Source: JACDHQ01 sp036401195
GTDB taxonomy: Bacteria; Gemmatimonadota; Gemmatimonadetes; Gemmatimonadales; Gemmatimonadaceae
Reading direction: 5' to 3'
NCBI GenBank assembly: GCA_036401195.1
Contig: DASWVQ010000257.1
Span: 1 to 6,918, forward strand
DNA length: 6,918 nucleotides
The notes beneath the pieces are model-generated. The model was not told the DNA's origin, did not search any database, and worked only from the letters and a program-made list of their open reading frames with translations. The translations under genes were made by a program, and so were the position numbers. Below are positions 1-6,880 of this stretch, piece after piece. Within the stretch, counting starts at the first letter, position 1; every line of letters begins with the position of its first letter.

Positions 1-3000
1 CAGGCCGCACAGGCCACGATCACCGGTCGCGTCACCGAAGCCGGCACCGGCCGGCCGATCCCCTCGGCGCAGGTCATGGTCGTGGGGACGAACCTCGGCA
101 CCCAGACCGGGAGCGATGGCCAGTTCACGATCCGGGGCGTCACCCCGGGTGCCGTCGAGGTCCGCGTGCTTCGTGTGGGCTTCACCGAGCTGCGCCAGCA
201 GGTCACGGTGTCGGCCGGGCAGCCCACCACGCTCGCCCTCTCGATGCGCGCCACCCCGGTGACGCTCAACCCCGTCGTCACCACCGCCACCGGCGAGCAG
301 CGCAGCGTGGAGGTGGGCAACGCGATCGCGCACGTCGACGCGACCACCACCGTCGCCACGAGCGCGGTGGCGAACGTGGGCGACCTGCTCACCTCGCGCG
401 CCGCGGGGGTGATGGTGGTGCCGGGGACGCAGACCGGCGCCGGGACGCGCGTGCGCATCCGCGGCACCAGCTCCCTCTCCCTGACCAACAACCCCATCTA
501 CATCATCGACGGCGCTCGCGTCGAGGGGACGACCGGCTCGATGGCGGTCAGCGTGGGGGGGACGACCCCCGCGCGCGTGGGGGACCTGAACCCCGAGGAG
601 ATCGAGTCGATCGAGATCGTGAAGGGCCCGTCGGCGGCGACGCTCTACGGCACCGACGCGGCGAACGGCGTCATCGTGATCACCACGAAGAAGGGGATCG
701 CCGGCCGGCCGCAGTGGACGTACTACACCGAGCAGACCGCGATCCGCGACAACAACGGCTATCCGACCGCTTATCGAGGCTGGCGCACGGGCACGGGCAG
801 CAGCACCACCTCCACCCCGTCGAACGCGGTGCAGTGCTTCCTGACCCAGGTGGCCTCGAACGCCTGCAAGCAGGACAGCGTCACCAGCTACAACCTGCAC
901 GACGATCCCGAGGCCACCCCCTACGGCACCGGCTACCGGCAGCAGCACGGGCTCCAGCTGCGCGGCGGGTCCGAGGCGGTGCGCTACTTCCTGCACGGGG
1001 AGTGGGAGGACGAGGACGGCGTCACGCAGGTGCCCAGGTTCGAGCGCCGCTACCTCCAGCAGCACAACCTCTCGCTGCGCCCGGAGATGGAGAGCCCGAA
1101 CCGGCTCACCCGGGTGACCACCCGCGCCAACCTGAACGTCACCCTCCCCCGCAACGCCGACCTGGCCTTCAGCGCGGGGTACACGACGCAGGACATCCGG
1201 CTCCCCATGAGCGACGACTCCGGCACGCTGGGGATCGCCGCCAATACCTTCGGTGGGCCGGGATACAAGTACAACCTCAACCCCGCCGGCGACACGCTGT
1301 ACGGGTGGCGCCAGTTCACCCCGCGCGACGTGTACCAGGCGGTGACGAACCAGGCGATCGAGCGCTTCATCAGCTCCCTCGGCGCCAACTGGCGGCCAGC
1401 CGACTGGCTCGCCCTCCGCGGCAATGCGGGGGTGGACTACATCAACCGGACCGACACGCAGCTCTGCCGCTTCGCGAACTGCGCCGACGTGGGCACCACC
1501 CGCCTCGGCTTCAAGGATGACTACCGCACGAACTTCTTCACGTACACGGTGGACGCCGGCGCCACGGCCACCCGCGCCCTGAGCGACGCGGTGCAGTCGA
1601 AGACCTCGGCGGGGTTCCAGTTCTACCGCAGCATCTTCGACCGCAACGGCGCGCATGGCGAGGTGCTCCCGCCGGGCGCGGTGACGGTGGGGGCCGGGGC
1701 CACGCAGATGGCCGACGAGTCCACGAACGAGAGCCGCACCCTCGGCGGGTACCTCGAGGAGAACGTCGCGATCAACGATCGCCTCTTCCTCACCGGCGCC
1801 GTGCGCTCCGACCGGAACAGTGCCTTCGGCGCCGACTTCAAGACGGTGTTCTACCCCAAGTTCTCCGTGTCGTGGGTGGCCTCCCAGGAGCCCTTCTTCC
1901 CCCAGCTCTCCTGGGTGAACCAGCTCCGCCTGCGCAGCGCGTACGGTGCCTCCGGGGTGCAGCCCGGCACGATCGACGCCGTCCCCTACTACTCCGCCAG
2001 CACCTATCGCGGGGAGAGCGGCGACGTCCCCGCGCTCGTCTTCACCTCCGCGGGGAACCGCAACCTGAAGCCGGAGCGCTCCACGGAGCTCGAGCTCGGG
2101 GTGGACGGCACCTTCTGGAACAGCCGCGTCTCCACCGAGTTCACCTGGTACAACAAGTCCTCGCGCGACGCGCTGGTGAGCCGCGTGCTCCCGCCGTCCA
2201 TCGGCACCGGGGCCACCTCGCGCTTCGAGAACCTGGGCGAGGTGCGGAACCGCGGCTGGGAGGCGCTGGTGAACGCGCAGCTCCTGCAGCGCGCCGTCCT
2301 CGGCTGGGACGTGACGCTGAACGCCTCGCACAACGAGAACGAGCTGGTGAGCCTGGGCGGGCTGCCCAACATCGTGAGCAGCAGCACCCTGCAGCAGCGT
2401 GAGGGCTACCCCCTCAACGGCTGGTGGGCGCGCGGCCTGCTCGACTACGCGGACAAGAACGGCAACGGCATCATCGAGTACAATGCCAACCCGGCGCTGA
2501 GCGAGATCACCGTGAGCGACACGGCGATCTTCCTCGGGTACTCCTCCCCCCGCTACGAGGCGTCGCTCACCAACGGCCTCGACTTCCTCGGCCGCAAGCT
2601 GCGCCTCGCCGCGATGCTGGACTACAGGGGTGGGCACAAGGTGTACAACAACACGGAGCGCATCCGCTGCGCGAGCCGGCTCAACTGCTCCGGTCTGATC
2701 AACCCCGATGCGTCGCTCTTCGAGCAGGCGCGCACGGTCATGGTGCGCGAGCATCCCTTCCGCTCCACCGGGGCGTTCATCGAGGACGGCGACTTCCTGC
2801 GCTTCCGCGAGCTCTCCCTCTCCTACACGCCGGCCGACGACTTCGCGCGCCGCCTCTTCCGCGGGCGCAGCGTGACCGCGACCCTCGCCGCCCGCAACCT
2901 GGGCATCCTGTGGACGAAATACTCGGGCGTGGACCCGGAATCGTTCGGCACCACCGGCGACGCCCCCTCCTCGTTCCAGGCCTTCGGGCCGGTCACCTAC

Positions 3001-3030
3001 TACACCCTCCGTCTCACTCTCGGCTTCTGA
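1..3030 (+). CDS. SusC/RagA-family TonB-dependent outer-membrane transporter (5' end cut by window edge)
   Basis: Outer-membrane importer that works with a SusD lipoprotein and uses TonB/ExbBD energy. The frame is open from base 1 (QAAQATITGRV...), so the ATG at 76 is internal; the true start and signal peptide lie to the left, and AQA/ATI resembles the region just after signal cleavage. In window residues, 5-84 form a carboxypeptidase-regulatory-like beta-sandwich. About 87-98 (VTLNPVVTTATG) sit where the TonB box is expected. About 100-220 form the plug, with the SusC hallmarks RIRGTSSLSL and IYIIDGARVEG and the plug-end motif IEIVKGPSAATLYG. The rest is beta-barrel ending in YYTLRLTLGF, a terminal Phe typical of BAM substrates. 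An EF-hand-like loop DKNGNGIIE begins at residue 818, and three close Cys pairs (CFLTQVASNAC, CRFANC, CASRLNC) could form loop disulfides. The 1009 visible residues fit the usual SusC length. The stop lies 5 bp before susD. The ligand cannot be read from sequence. Confidence 0.95.
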   Translation, partial: QAAQATITGRVTEAGTGRPIPSAQVMVVGTNLGTQTGSDGQFTIRGVTPGAVEVRVLRVGFTELRQQVTVSAGQPTTLALSMRATPVTLNPVVTTATGEQRSVEVGNAIAHVDATTTVATSAVANVGDLLTSRAAGVMVVPGTQTGAGTRVRIRGTSSLSLTNNPIYIIDGARVEGTTGSMAVSVGGTTPARVGDLNPEEIESIEIVKGPSAATLYGTDAANGVIVITTKKGIAGRPQWTYYTEQTAIRDNNGYPTAYRGWRTGTGSSTTSTPSNAVQCFLTQVASNACKQDSVTSYNLHDDPEATPYGTGYRQQHGLQLRGGSEAVRYFLHGEWEDEDGVTQVPRFERRYLQQHNLSLRPEMESPNRLTRVTTRANLNVTLPRNADLAFSAGYTTQDIRLPMSDDSGTLGIAANTFGGPGYKYNLNPAGDTLYGWRQFTPRDVYQAVTNQAIERFISSLGANWRPADWLALRGNAGVDYINRTDTQLCRFANCADVGTTRLGFKDDYRTNFFTYTVDAGATATRALSDAVQSKTSAGFQFYRSIFDRNGAHGEVLPPGAVTVGAGATQMADESTNESRTLGGYLEENVAINDRLFLTGAVRSDRNSAFGADFKTVFYPKFSVSWVASQEPFFPQLSWVNQLRLRSAYGASGVQPGTIDAVPYYSASTYRGESGDVPALVFTSAGNRNLKPERSTELELGVDGTFWNSRVSTEFTWYNKSSRDALVSRVLPPSIGTGATSRFENLGEVRNRGWEALVNAQLLQRAVLGWDVTLNASHNENELVSLGGLPNIVSSSTLQQREGYPLNGWWARGLLDYADKNGNGIIEYNANPALSEITVSDTAIFLGYSSPRYEASLTNGLDFLGRKLRLAAMLDYRGGHKVYNNTERIRCASRLNCSGLINPDASLFEQARTVMVREHPFRSTGAFIEDGDFLRFRELSLSYTPADDFARRLFRGRSVTATLAARNLGILWTKYSGVDPESFGTTGDAPSSFQAFGPVTYYTLRLTLGF

Positions 3031-3033
3031 GGA
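3029..3033 (+). promoter_or_regulatory. Shine-Dalgarno-like GAGGA for the SusD-like gene
   Basis: GAGGA overlaps the susC stop codon (TGA 3028-3030). It ends only 2 bases before ATG 3036 and 11 bases before the in-frame ATG 3045, so it falls between the two candidate starts and does not settle the choice. Its overlap with the stop fits reinitiation by ribosomes finishing susC. Confidence 0.5.
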
Positions 3034-3035
3034 CG

Positions 3036-4424
3036 ATGCCTCGCATGCGTGCAACCACCGGAATCACCGCGCGCGCCACGAAGCTGCGCCGCGCCGCCCT
3101 CTGGGCCGGCGGGGTGCTGGTCCTCGCGGCCTGCAATCCCACCGAGATCCTCGACGTCACGGATCCCGACATCATCAACCCGAGCGACGTGAGCTCCCCG
3201 GCGGGCGCCAACGCCGTCCGCCTGGGCGCCCTCGCCCGGCTCAACGCGGCCACCAGCGGCGAGGAGAGCCTCTTCATGCTCGGCGGCCTCTTCGCCGACG
3301 AGTGGAACAACGGCGACACCTTCATCGCACGGCAGGAGATCGACCAGCGGGTCATCACGCCGGAGAACACCTTCCTCACCGCCGCCAACCGGGTCCTGCA
3401 TCGCGCCCGCGTGGGCGCGCAGCAGGCCGTGGCGCTCCTCCAGGAGTTCTCCCCGAACGCGCCTGCGGCCGACGTGGCCGAGATGTACTTCGTCCAGGCC
3501 TTCGTGGAGAACATGATGGCCGAGCATTACTGCAACGGCCTCGTGTTCAGCACCTTCGAGAACGGGGCGGAGCAGCTCGGGTCGGGGATCACCACGACCG
3601 CCGCCTTCGAGATGGCGCTGGCGCACGCCGACGCCGGGCTCAAGCTCATCACCGGGAACACGGCGGCCGACCAGAAGGTGCGCAACGCGCTCGCCGTGAC
3701 GAAGGGGCGCATCCTCGTGAACCTGGCGCGCTACGCCGAGGCGGCCACCGCGGTGGCGGGGGTGCCGACCACGTTCAAGTACGACATGCAGCACGCCATC
3801 ACGGCGACCAGCAACCAGATGTGGAACTGGAACAACCTCTCGCGGCGCTACAGCGTGAGCACCAACGAGGGTGGCAACGGGCTCGACTTCGCCACGGCGA
3901 ACGACCCGCGCCTCCCCGTGTGCGTGGGGGGGGACGCAACGTGCAAGGCGAACGGGGTGACGCAACCCCGCCGCGACGACAGCGGGCCGCAGACGCTGTA
4001 CGTGCAGCTCAAGTGGCCGGTGCGCGAGTCGCCGGTGACGATCTCCAGCGGCGTCGAGGCACGGCTCACCGAGGCCGAGGCGCAGCTGAAGGCGGGGAAC
4101 GCGGCCGGGGCCCTCGCGACCCTCAACGCCCTCCGGGCCACCGTCACGGGGCTCGCCCCCCTCACCCTGGCGGCGACGCCGGCGGCGCAGCTCGACCAGC
4201 TCTTCCGCGAGCGCGCCTTCTGGATGTTCAGCACCGGCCATCGCACCGGCGACCTGCGCCGCCTCGTGCGCCAGTACGGGCGCGCGGCGACGAGCGTCTT
4301 CCCGGTCGGCCCCTGGCACAAGGGCGGCAACTACGGCACCGACGTCACGATCCCGGTGCCGCAGGCCGAGGAGAACAACCCGAACGTGACGCGCGGCGCC
4401 ACCTGCATGGACCGCAACGCGTGA
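3036..4424 (+). CDS. SusD/RagB-like nutrient-binding outer-membrane lipoprotein
   Basis: Surface lipoprotein that caps the SusC barrel and captures ligand. The 462-residue product begins MPRMRATTG, with a basic stretch (R13, K16, R18, R19), a hydrophobic core (ALWAGGVLVL) and the lipobox LAAC with Cys33 (codon 3132-3134), so it should be lipidated. The mature start NPTEILDVTDPDIINP is typical of SusD relatives. Helical TPR-like pairs follow: AFVENMMAEHYCNGL, GRILVNLARYAEAATAV and RLTEAEAQLKAGNAAGAL. The C-terminal segment FRERAFWMFSTGHRTGDLRR is a recognisable SusD-family signature. Its length is at the short end for the family. The start could equally be ATG 3045, which keeps the signal peptide intact. 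It lies 5 bp after susC and its TGA overlaps the acylase GTG, so it is probably the middle gene of an operon. The family assignment is firm; the ligand is unknown. Confidence 0.93.
   Translation: MPRMRATTGITARATKLRRAALWAGGVLVLAACNPTEILDVTDPDIINPSDVSSPAGANAVRLGALARLNAATSGEESLFMLGGLFADEWNNGDTFIARQEIDQRVITPENTFLTAANRVLHRARVGAQQAVALLQEFSPNAPAADVAEMYFVQAFVENMMAEHYCNGLVFSTFENGAEQLGSGITTTAAFEMALAHADAGLKLITGNTAADQKVRNALAVTKGRILVNLARYAEAATAVAGVPTTFKYDMQHAITATSNQMWNWNNLSRRYSVSTNEGGNGLDFATANDPRLPVCVGGDATCKANGVTQPRRDDSGPQTLYVQLKWPVRESPVTISSGVEARLTEAEAQLKAGNAAGALATLNALRATVTGLAPLTLAATPAAQLDQLFRERAFWMFSTGHRTGDLRRLVRQYGRAATSVFPVGPWHKGGNYGTDVTIPVPQAEENNPNVTRGATCMDRNA
4421..4424 (+). promoter_or_regulatory. 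GTGA stop/start overlap coupling SusD-like gene to acylase
   Basis: The GTG start of the acylase (4421-4423) shares bases with the TGA stop of the SusD-like gene (4422-4424). No good Shine-Dalgarno sequence is visible in the preceding 20 bases, only TGGA. Translational coupling is therefore the simplest explanation for initiation, and it places both genes on one mRNA. Confidence 0.7.
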
Positions 4425-6685
4425 GCCCTCGCGGGTTCGCCCTGGCCGTCGCCCTCGTGGCGGCGACCGGGGCCACGGGCGGGGCGCAGGACCGTCGCGC
4501 GGAGCTGGACGGCCGCGGCGCGGCGCTGGGCGGCCGCGTGGAGATCCTCCGCACCGCGCATGGCGTTCCCCACATCCGCGCGCAGGACCTGCGCGCCGCA
4601 TTCTACGCCCTCGGCTATTTGATGGTCGAGGACCACGGCGCGAAGGTCGCCTGGGGCCTGCTGCGCGCCCGCGGCGGGATGGGCCGCTGGTTCGGGCGCG
4701 ACAGCATGGAGGGGGACTTCACCGCCCGGCGCGCCTACCGCCTGACGACCGAGCATTACCAGGACCTCGACCAGGCGACGCGCGACGCCTACGAGGGATT
4801 CGCCGCCGGCGTGAACCGCTACGTCGCGACGCACGCCGCCGAGTTCCCGGCCGGCTTCGCCCCCGGGTTCACCGGCTACGACGTGGCCGCGCGCGACGTG
4901 GGCGGGGCCGGCCTCCAGGCAGCTCGGCGCTTCCTCGCGAAGATGGATCCGGCGAGCCGCACCCGCCGCGGCGCGAGCGCCGTGCCGGCGAACGAGCCGG
5001 CGGAGGGGCACGGCCCTGAGGGGCCGGGCATCGCGGGGGCGCTTCACGGGAGCGTGTGTGTTGCTGGCTCCCGTGGGGCGCCCCCGCAGTGCCCGGCCCA
5101 CGCGAGGGAAGTGGACCCGATCGAGGAAGGCTCCAACGCCTGGGCCTTCGCCCCCAGCCGCACGAAGTCCGGCCGCGCGATCCTCCTGCGCAACCCGCAC
5201 CTCAACTGGAACGCCGGCTACTACGAGGCACACATGACCGTGCCCGGGGTGCTGGACTTCTACGGCGACTTCCGCGTCGGCGGCCCCTTCGGCGTGGTGG
5301 GCGGCTTCAACCGCGACCTCGGCTGGGCCACCACCAACAACGCCCCCGACCTCGACGAGATCTACGCCCTCGACGTGGATCCGGCGGCGCCCGATCACTA
5401 CCTGTTCGACGGTGCCTCCCTCCCCCTCGAGCGGGAGCTCGTGACGGTGGAGTACCGCAACGGCCCCGGCCTCTCCACCGAGACCCGCGAGTCCTGGCGC
5501 ACCCCCCTCGGCCCCGTGATCCACCGCGATGGCGGGAAGGTGTACGTGCTGCGCGCCGCGGGCGAGGGCGACTGGCGTGGCGGGGAGCAGTTCCTGCGCA
5601 TGATGCGCGCGTCGTCGCTCGCGCAGTTCAAGGAGGCGATGCGCATGCGGGCGCGGGTGACCTCCAACTTCACCTACGCCGACCGCGCCGGGAACATCTA
5701 CTACGTCTGGAACGCCTCCATCCCGTCGCTGCCGCACCCGAGCGGGGGCGACACCGTTGCCATCCCCGCGCGCGGCACCGCCGGCGTGTGGACGCGGTAC
5801 GTCCCCTTCGACTCGCTGCCGCAGCTCCTGAACCCGCGCGGCGGGTACGTCACCAACACCAACGACCCGCCCTACCACACGAACCTCCAGCAGGTGCTCG
5901 ACCGCTCGCGCTATCCCGCGAACTTCCCCGAACCCGCGCTGGGCCTGCGCAGCCAGCACAGTCTCTCGCTGCTGGACAACAAGCGGAAGGTGAGCCTCGA
6001 GGACGTGGTGGCGATGAAGCACTCGTATGGGATGCTCCTCGCCGACCGGGTGAAGGCCGACCTGCTGGCGGCGGTGCGTGCGTCCGGCCCCGACTCGGCG
6101 ACGCTTGCCGCCGCCTCCATGCTCGCGCGCTGGAACAACGACGCCGCCGCGGAGAGCCGTGGCGCGGTGCTCTTCGAGAGCTGGTGGCGCCGGTACTCCG
6201 ATGGCCTCCGCGCGGACTCGCTCTTCGCCGAGCCCTGGCGGCTCGACGCCCCGGCGACCACCCCGCGCGGCCTCGCGCAGCCCGCGCGCGCCGCGCAGGC
6301 CTTCGCGGCCGCCGTGCAGGACGTCACCACCCGCTACGGCCGCGCCGACGTGGCCTGGGGCGAGGTGCACCGCGTGCGCCTCGGCGACGTGGACGTGCCG
6401 GTGGGGGGATGCGCGGGGGCGATGGGTTGCTTCCGCGTGCTCAACTTCCGCACCGATCCCGACGGCAAGCGGTCGGTGATCGGGGGCGACGGCTGGGTGC
6501 TCGCCGTGGAGTTCGGGCGCGAGGTGCCAAGGGCCTACTCGGTGCTGGCCTACGGAGAGAGTGCGCGCGAGGATTCCCCGCTGCACAGCGACCAGGCGGC
6601 GATGTTTGCGCGCGGGGAGATGAAGCGGGTGCTCTTCACGGAGCGGGACGTGGACGAGGGAGTGGTGCGGCGCTACCGGCCGTAA
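4421..6685 (+). CDS. Penicillin acylase family (S45) exported Ntn-hydrolase amidase
   Basis: Predicted self-processing amidase that cleaves an N-acyl amide bond, 754 residues. The GTG at 4421 gives a plausible signal peptide (SPRGFALAVALVAATGATGGAQ) and overlaps the susD stop; the frame is open further upstream only as a shadow of susD. The alpha-chain motif is RTAHGVPHIRA, near residues 45-55. The beta chain should start at Ser238 (codon 5132-5134) in EEGSNAWAF, the family's Gly-Ser autocleavage site and nucleophile. NPH places His260 at beta position 23, as in PvdQ-type acylases. GWATTNNAPDLDEIY matches the oxyanion and metal-binding region. NTN (Asn479/Asn481) and Arg510 in GLRSQHS match the remaining active-site Asn and Arg. 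The gene ends normally (TAA). Residues about 201-227, just before the cleavage site, are encoded by a 79-base palindrome that looks inserted. The substrate (acyl-homoserine lactone, acyl-peptide, beta-lactam or other) cannot be decided; the neighbouring SusCD pair suggests an imported acylated compound. Confidence 0.93.
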   Translation: MSPRGFALAVALVAATGATGGAQDRRAELDGRGAALGGRVEILRTAHGVPHIRAQDLRAAFYALGYLMVEDHGAKVAWGLLRARGGMGRWFGRDSMEGDFTARRAYRLTTEHYQDLDQATRDAYEGFAAGVNRYVATHAAEFPAGFAPGFTGYDVAARDVGGAGLQAARRFLAKMDPASRTRRGASAVPANEPAEGHGPEGPGIAGALHGSVCVAGSRGAPPQCPAHAREVDPIEEGSNAWAFAPSRTKSGRAILLRNPHLNWNAGYYEAHMTVPGVLDFYGDFRVGGPFGVVGGFNRDLGWATTNNAPDLDEIYALDVDPAAPDHYLFDGASLPLERELVTVEYRNGPGLSTETRESWRTPLGPVIHRDGGKVYVLRAAGEGDWRGGEQFLRMMRASSLAQFKEAMRMRARVTSNFTYADRAGNIYYVWNASIPSLPHPSGGDTVAIPARGTAGVWTRYVPFDSLPQLLNPRGGYVTNTNDPPYHTNLQQVLDRSRYPANFPEPALGLRSQHSLSLLDNKRKVSLEDVVAMKHSYGMLLADRVKADLLAAVRASGPDSATLAAASMLARWNNDAAAESRGAVLFESWWRRYSDGLRADSLFAEPWRLDAPATTPRGLAQPARAAQAFAAAVQDVTTRYGRADVAWGEVHRVRLGDVDVPVGGCAGAMGCFRVLNFRTDPDGKRSVIGGDGWVLAVEFGREVPRAYSVLAYGESAREDSPLHSDQAAMFARGEMKRVLFTERDVDEGVVRRYRP
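5021..5099 (+). repeat. In-frame near-perfect palindrome inside the acylase gene
   Basis: The 33-base arms 5021-5053 and 5067-5099 are inverted copies around a 13-base loop (5054-5066, rich in GT). They pair as three perfect blocks: gggccgggca with 5090-5099 (10 bp), gcgggggcgc with 5078-5087 (10 bp) and cacgggagc with 5067-5075 (9 bp). The blocks are separated by two 2-base steps. As RNA, three of those four positions are G-U pairs and only 5032/5088 (C-A) is a true mismatch. Six of the 20 codons from 5015 to 5074 end in T, against about 5 in the first 100 codons of the gene, so codon use is locally unlike the host gene. It encodes acylase residues 201-227, low-complexity with two Cys. An inserted palindromic element is the best reading. 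The span of 79 bases is not a multiple of three, so a real insertion must include some flanking bases. No clear target-site duplication was found. Confidence 0.85.
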
Positions 6686-6706
6686 CACGACATCAACGGA
6701 CGGCCG
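6677..6706 (+). other. Small stem spanning the acylase stop codon
   Basis: cggccgt (6677-6683) and acggccg (6700-6706) can form a 7-bp stem with a 16-base loop containing the rest of the TAA stop. There is no T-run after it, so it is not a standard intrinsic terminator. It could stabilise the mRNA 3' end, or be chance in DNA this GC-rich. Confidence 0.25.
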
Positions 6707-6747
6707 CCGGCCCTCGGCTCTCGGCCCTCGGCTCTCGGCACGACATC
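6686..6747 (+). repeat. Direct repeat cacgacatc, two copies
   Basis: cacgacatc occurs at 6686-6694, immediately after the acylase stop, and again at 6739-6747, inside the left arm of the downstream inverted repeat. The copies start 53 bases apart. The second lies in the arm cggcacgacatcgg, so the first may be a remnant of another copy of the same element. At nine bases it could also be chance. Confidence 0.4.
6709..6736 (+). repeat. Heptanucleotide tandem repeat, four copies of ggcYctc
   Basis: The units are ggccctc (6709-6715), ggctctc (6716-6722), ggccctc (6723-6729) and ggctctc (6730-6736). The alternation also makes this an exact 14-base direct repeat. It runs straight into ggcacga (6737-6743), the start of the inverted-repeat element, in the same 7-base register. 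Short tandem heptamers between genes are known from cyanobacteria (STRR sequences) and other genomes; whether this family is related is not known. Confidence 0.8.
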
Positions 6748-6860
6748 GGAAGCGAGCGGCGCGCGGTGGCGCGCGCGCGATCGCCCCGGCGGGGAACCGC
6801 ACGAGGTCCGCGCGCTAAAGGGCCGCGAAGCGGCCCAGGCGCGCTTCCGATTCCGTGCCG
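6736..6860. repeat. Inverted-repeat element with nested hairpins downstream of the operon
   Basis: Outer arms 6736-6757 and 6839-6860 match at 19 of 22 positions when one is reverse-complemented; the shared words are cggcacg, atcggaagcg and gc. Inside, gcgcgcgg (6759-6766) pairs with ccgcgcgc (6808-6815) around a small cccc-ggc-gggg hairpin (6784-6794). gggccgc (6820-6826) pairs with gcggccc (6830-6836). Together these give a plausible three-way junction. Candidates are a REP/MITE-like palindromic element or a structured 3' RNA. Very high GC makes some internal pairing cheap; the mixed-composition outer arms are the stronger evidence. Confidence 0.65.
6820..6836 (-). terminator. Possible weak terminator hairpin for a leftward gene
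   Basis: A 7-bp all-GC stem (gggccgc/gcggccc) with a 3-base loop. Read on the minus strand it is followed by TTTA, a very short T-run; on the plus strand no T-run follows. It could end a leftward transcript entering from beyond the right edge, but it is equally explained as part of the larger inverted-repeat element. Confidence 0.2.
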
Positions 6861-6880
6861 ACGCCCGAAGCCCGAAGCCC
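6860..6880 (+). repeat. Heptanucleotide tandem repeat on the right side, gacgccc then two gaagccc
   Basis: The units are gacgccc (6860-6866), gaagccc (6867-6873) and gaagccc (6874-6880). Reverse-complemented they read gggcttc, gggcttc, gggcgtc and lead into ggcacgg. That is the same order and 7-base register as the left array leading into ggcacga. Confidence 0.7.

Noticed and set aside
76..78. ATG at 76 as the start of the SusC-like gene
   Set aside because: The codons before it (from base 1) continue the conserved regulatory-like domain (ATITGRVTEAGTGRPIPSAQ), so this Met is internal and the gene starts outside the window.
553..571. G-run/C-run hairpin in susC (ggggggg-acga-ccccc)
   Set aside because: It lies inside a well-conserved coding stretch, is short, and is easily explained by Gly-Gly-Thr-Thr-Pro codons in GC-rich DNA.
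2424..3035. Upstream extension of the SusD-like frame into susC
   Set aside because: The frame is open by chance; its translation is Arg/Pro/His-rich and unlike SusD, while the lipoprotein signal begins at 3036 or 3045.
3302..4420. Upstream extension of the acylase frame through the SusD-like gene
   Set aside because: The translation is low-complexity and overlaps a recognisable SusD protein. The signal peptide and family homology begin only after GTG 4421.
3000..4601. Long open frame on the minus strand (533 codons) opposite the SusD-like gene
   Set aside because: Same composition artefact: low-complexity Arg/Gly/His-rich translation, spans two gene boundaries, no motif.
5000..5130. Frameshift or pseudogene in the acylase at the odd linker region
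   Set aside because: The frame is continuous from 4421 to the TAA at 6683-6685. Motifs on both sides are in the same frame, and all expected active-site residues are present.
4331..6802. Long open frame on the minus strand (823 codons) opposite the acylase
   Set aside because: It is rich in Arg, Gly, His, Val and Ala with no recognisable domain and mirrors the acylase codons. Long antisense frames are expected when third positions are nearly all G/C. The plus-strand frame carries clear S45 motifs.
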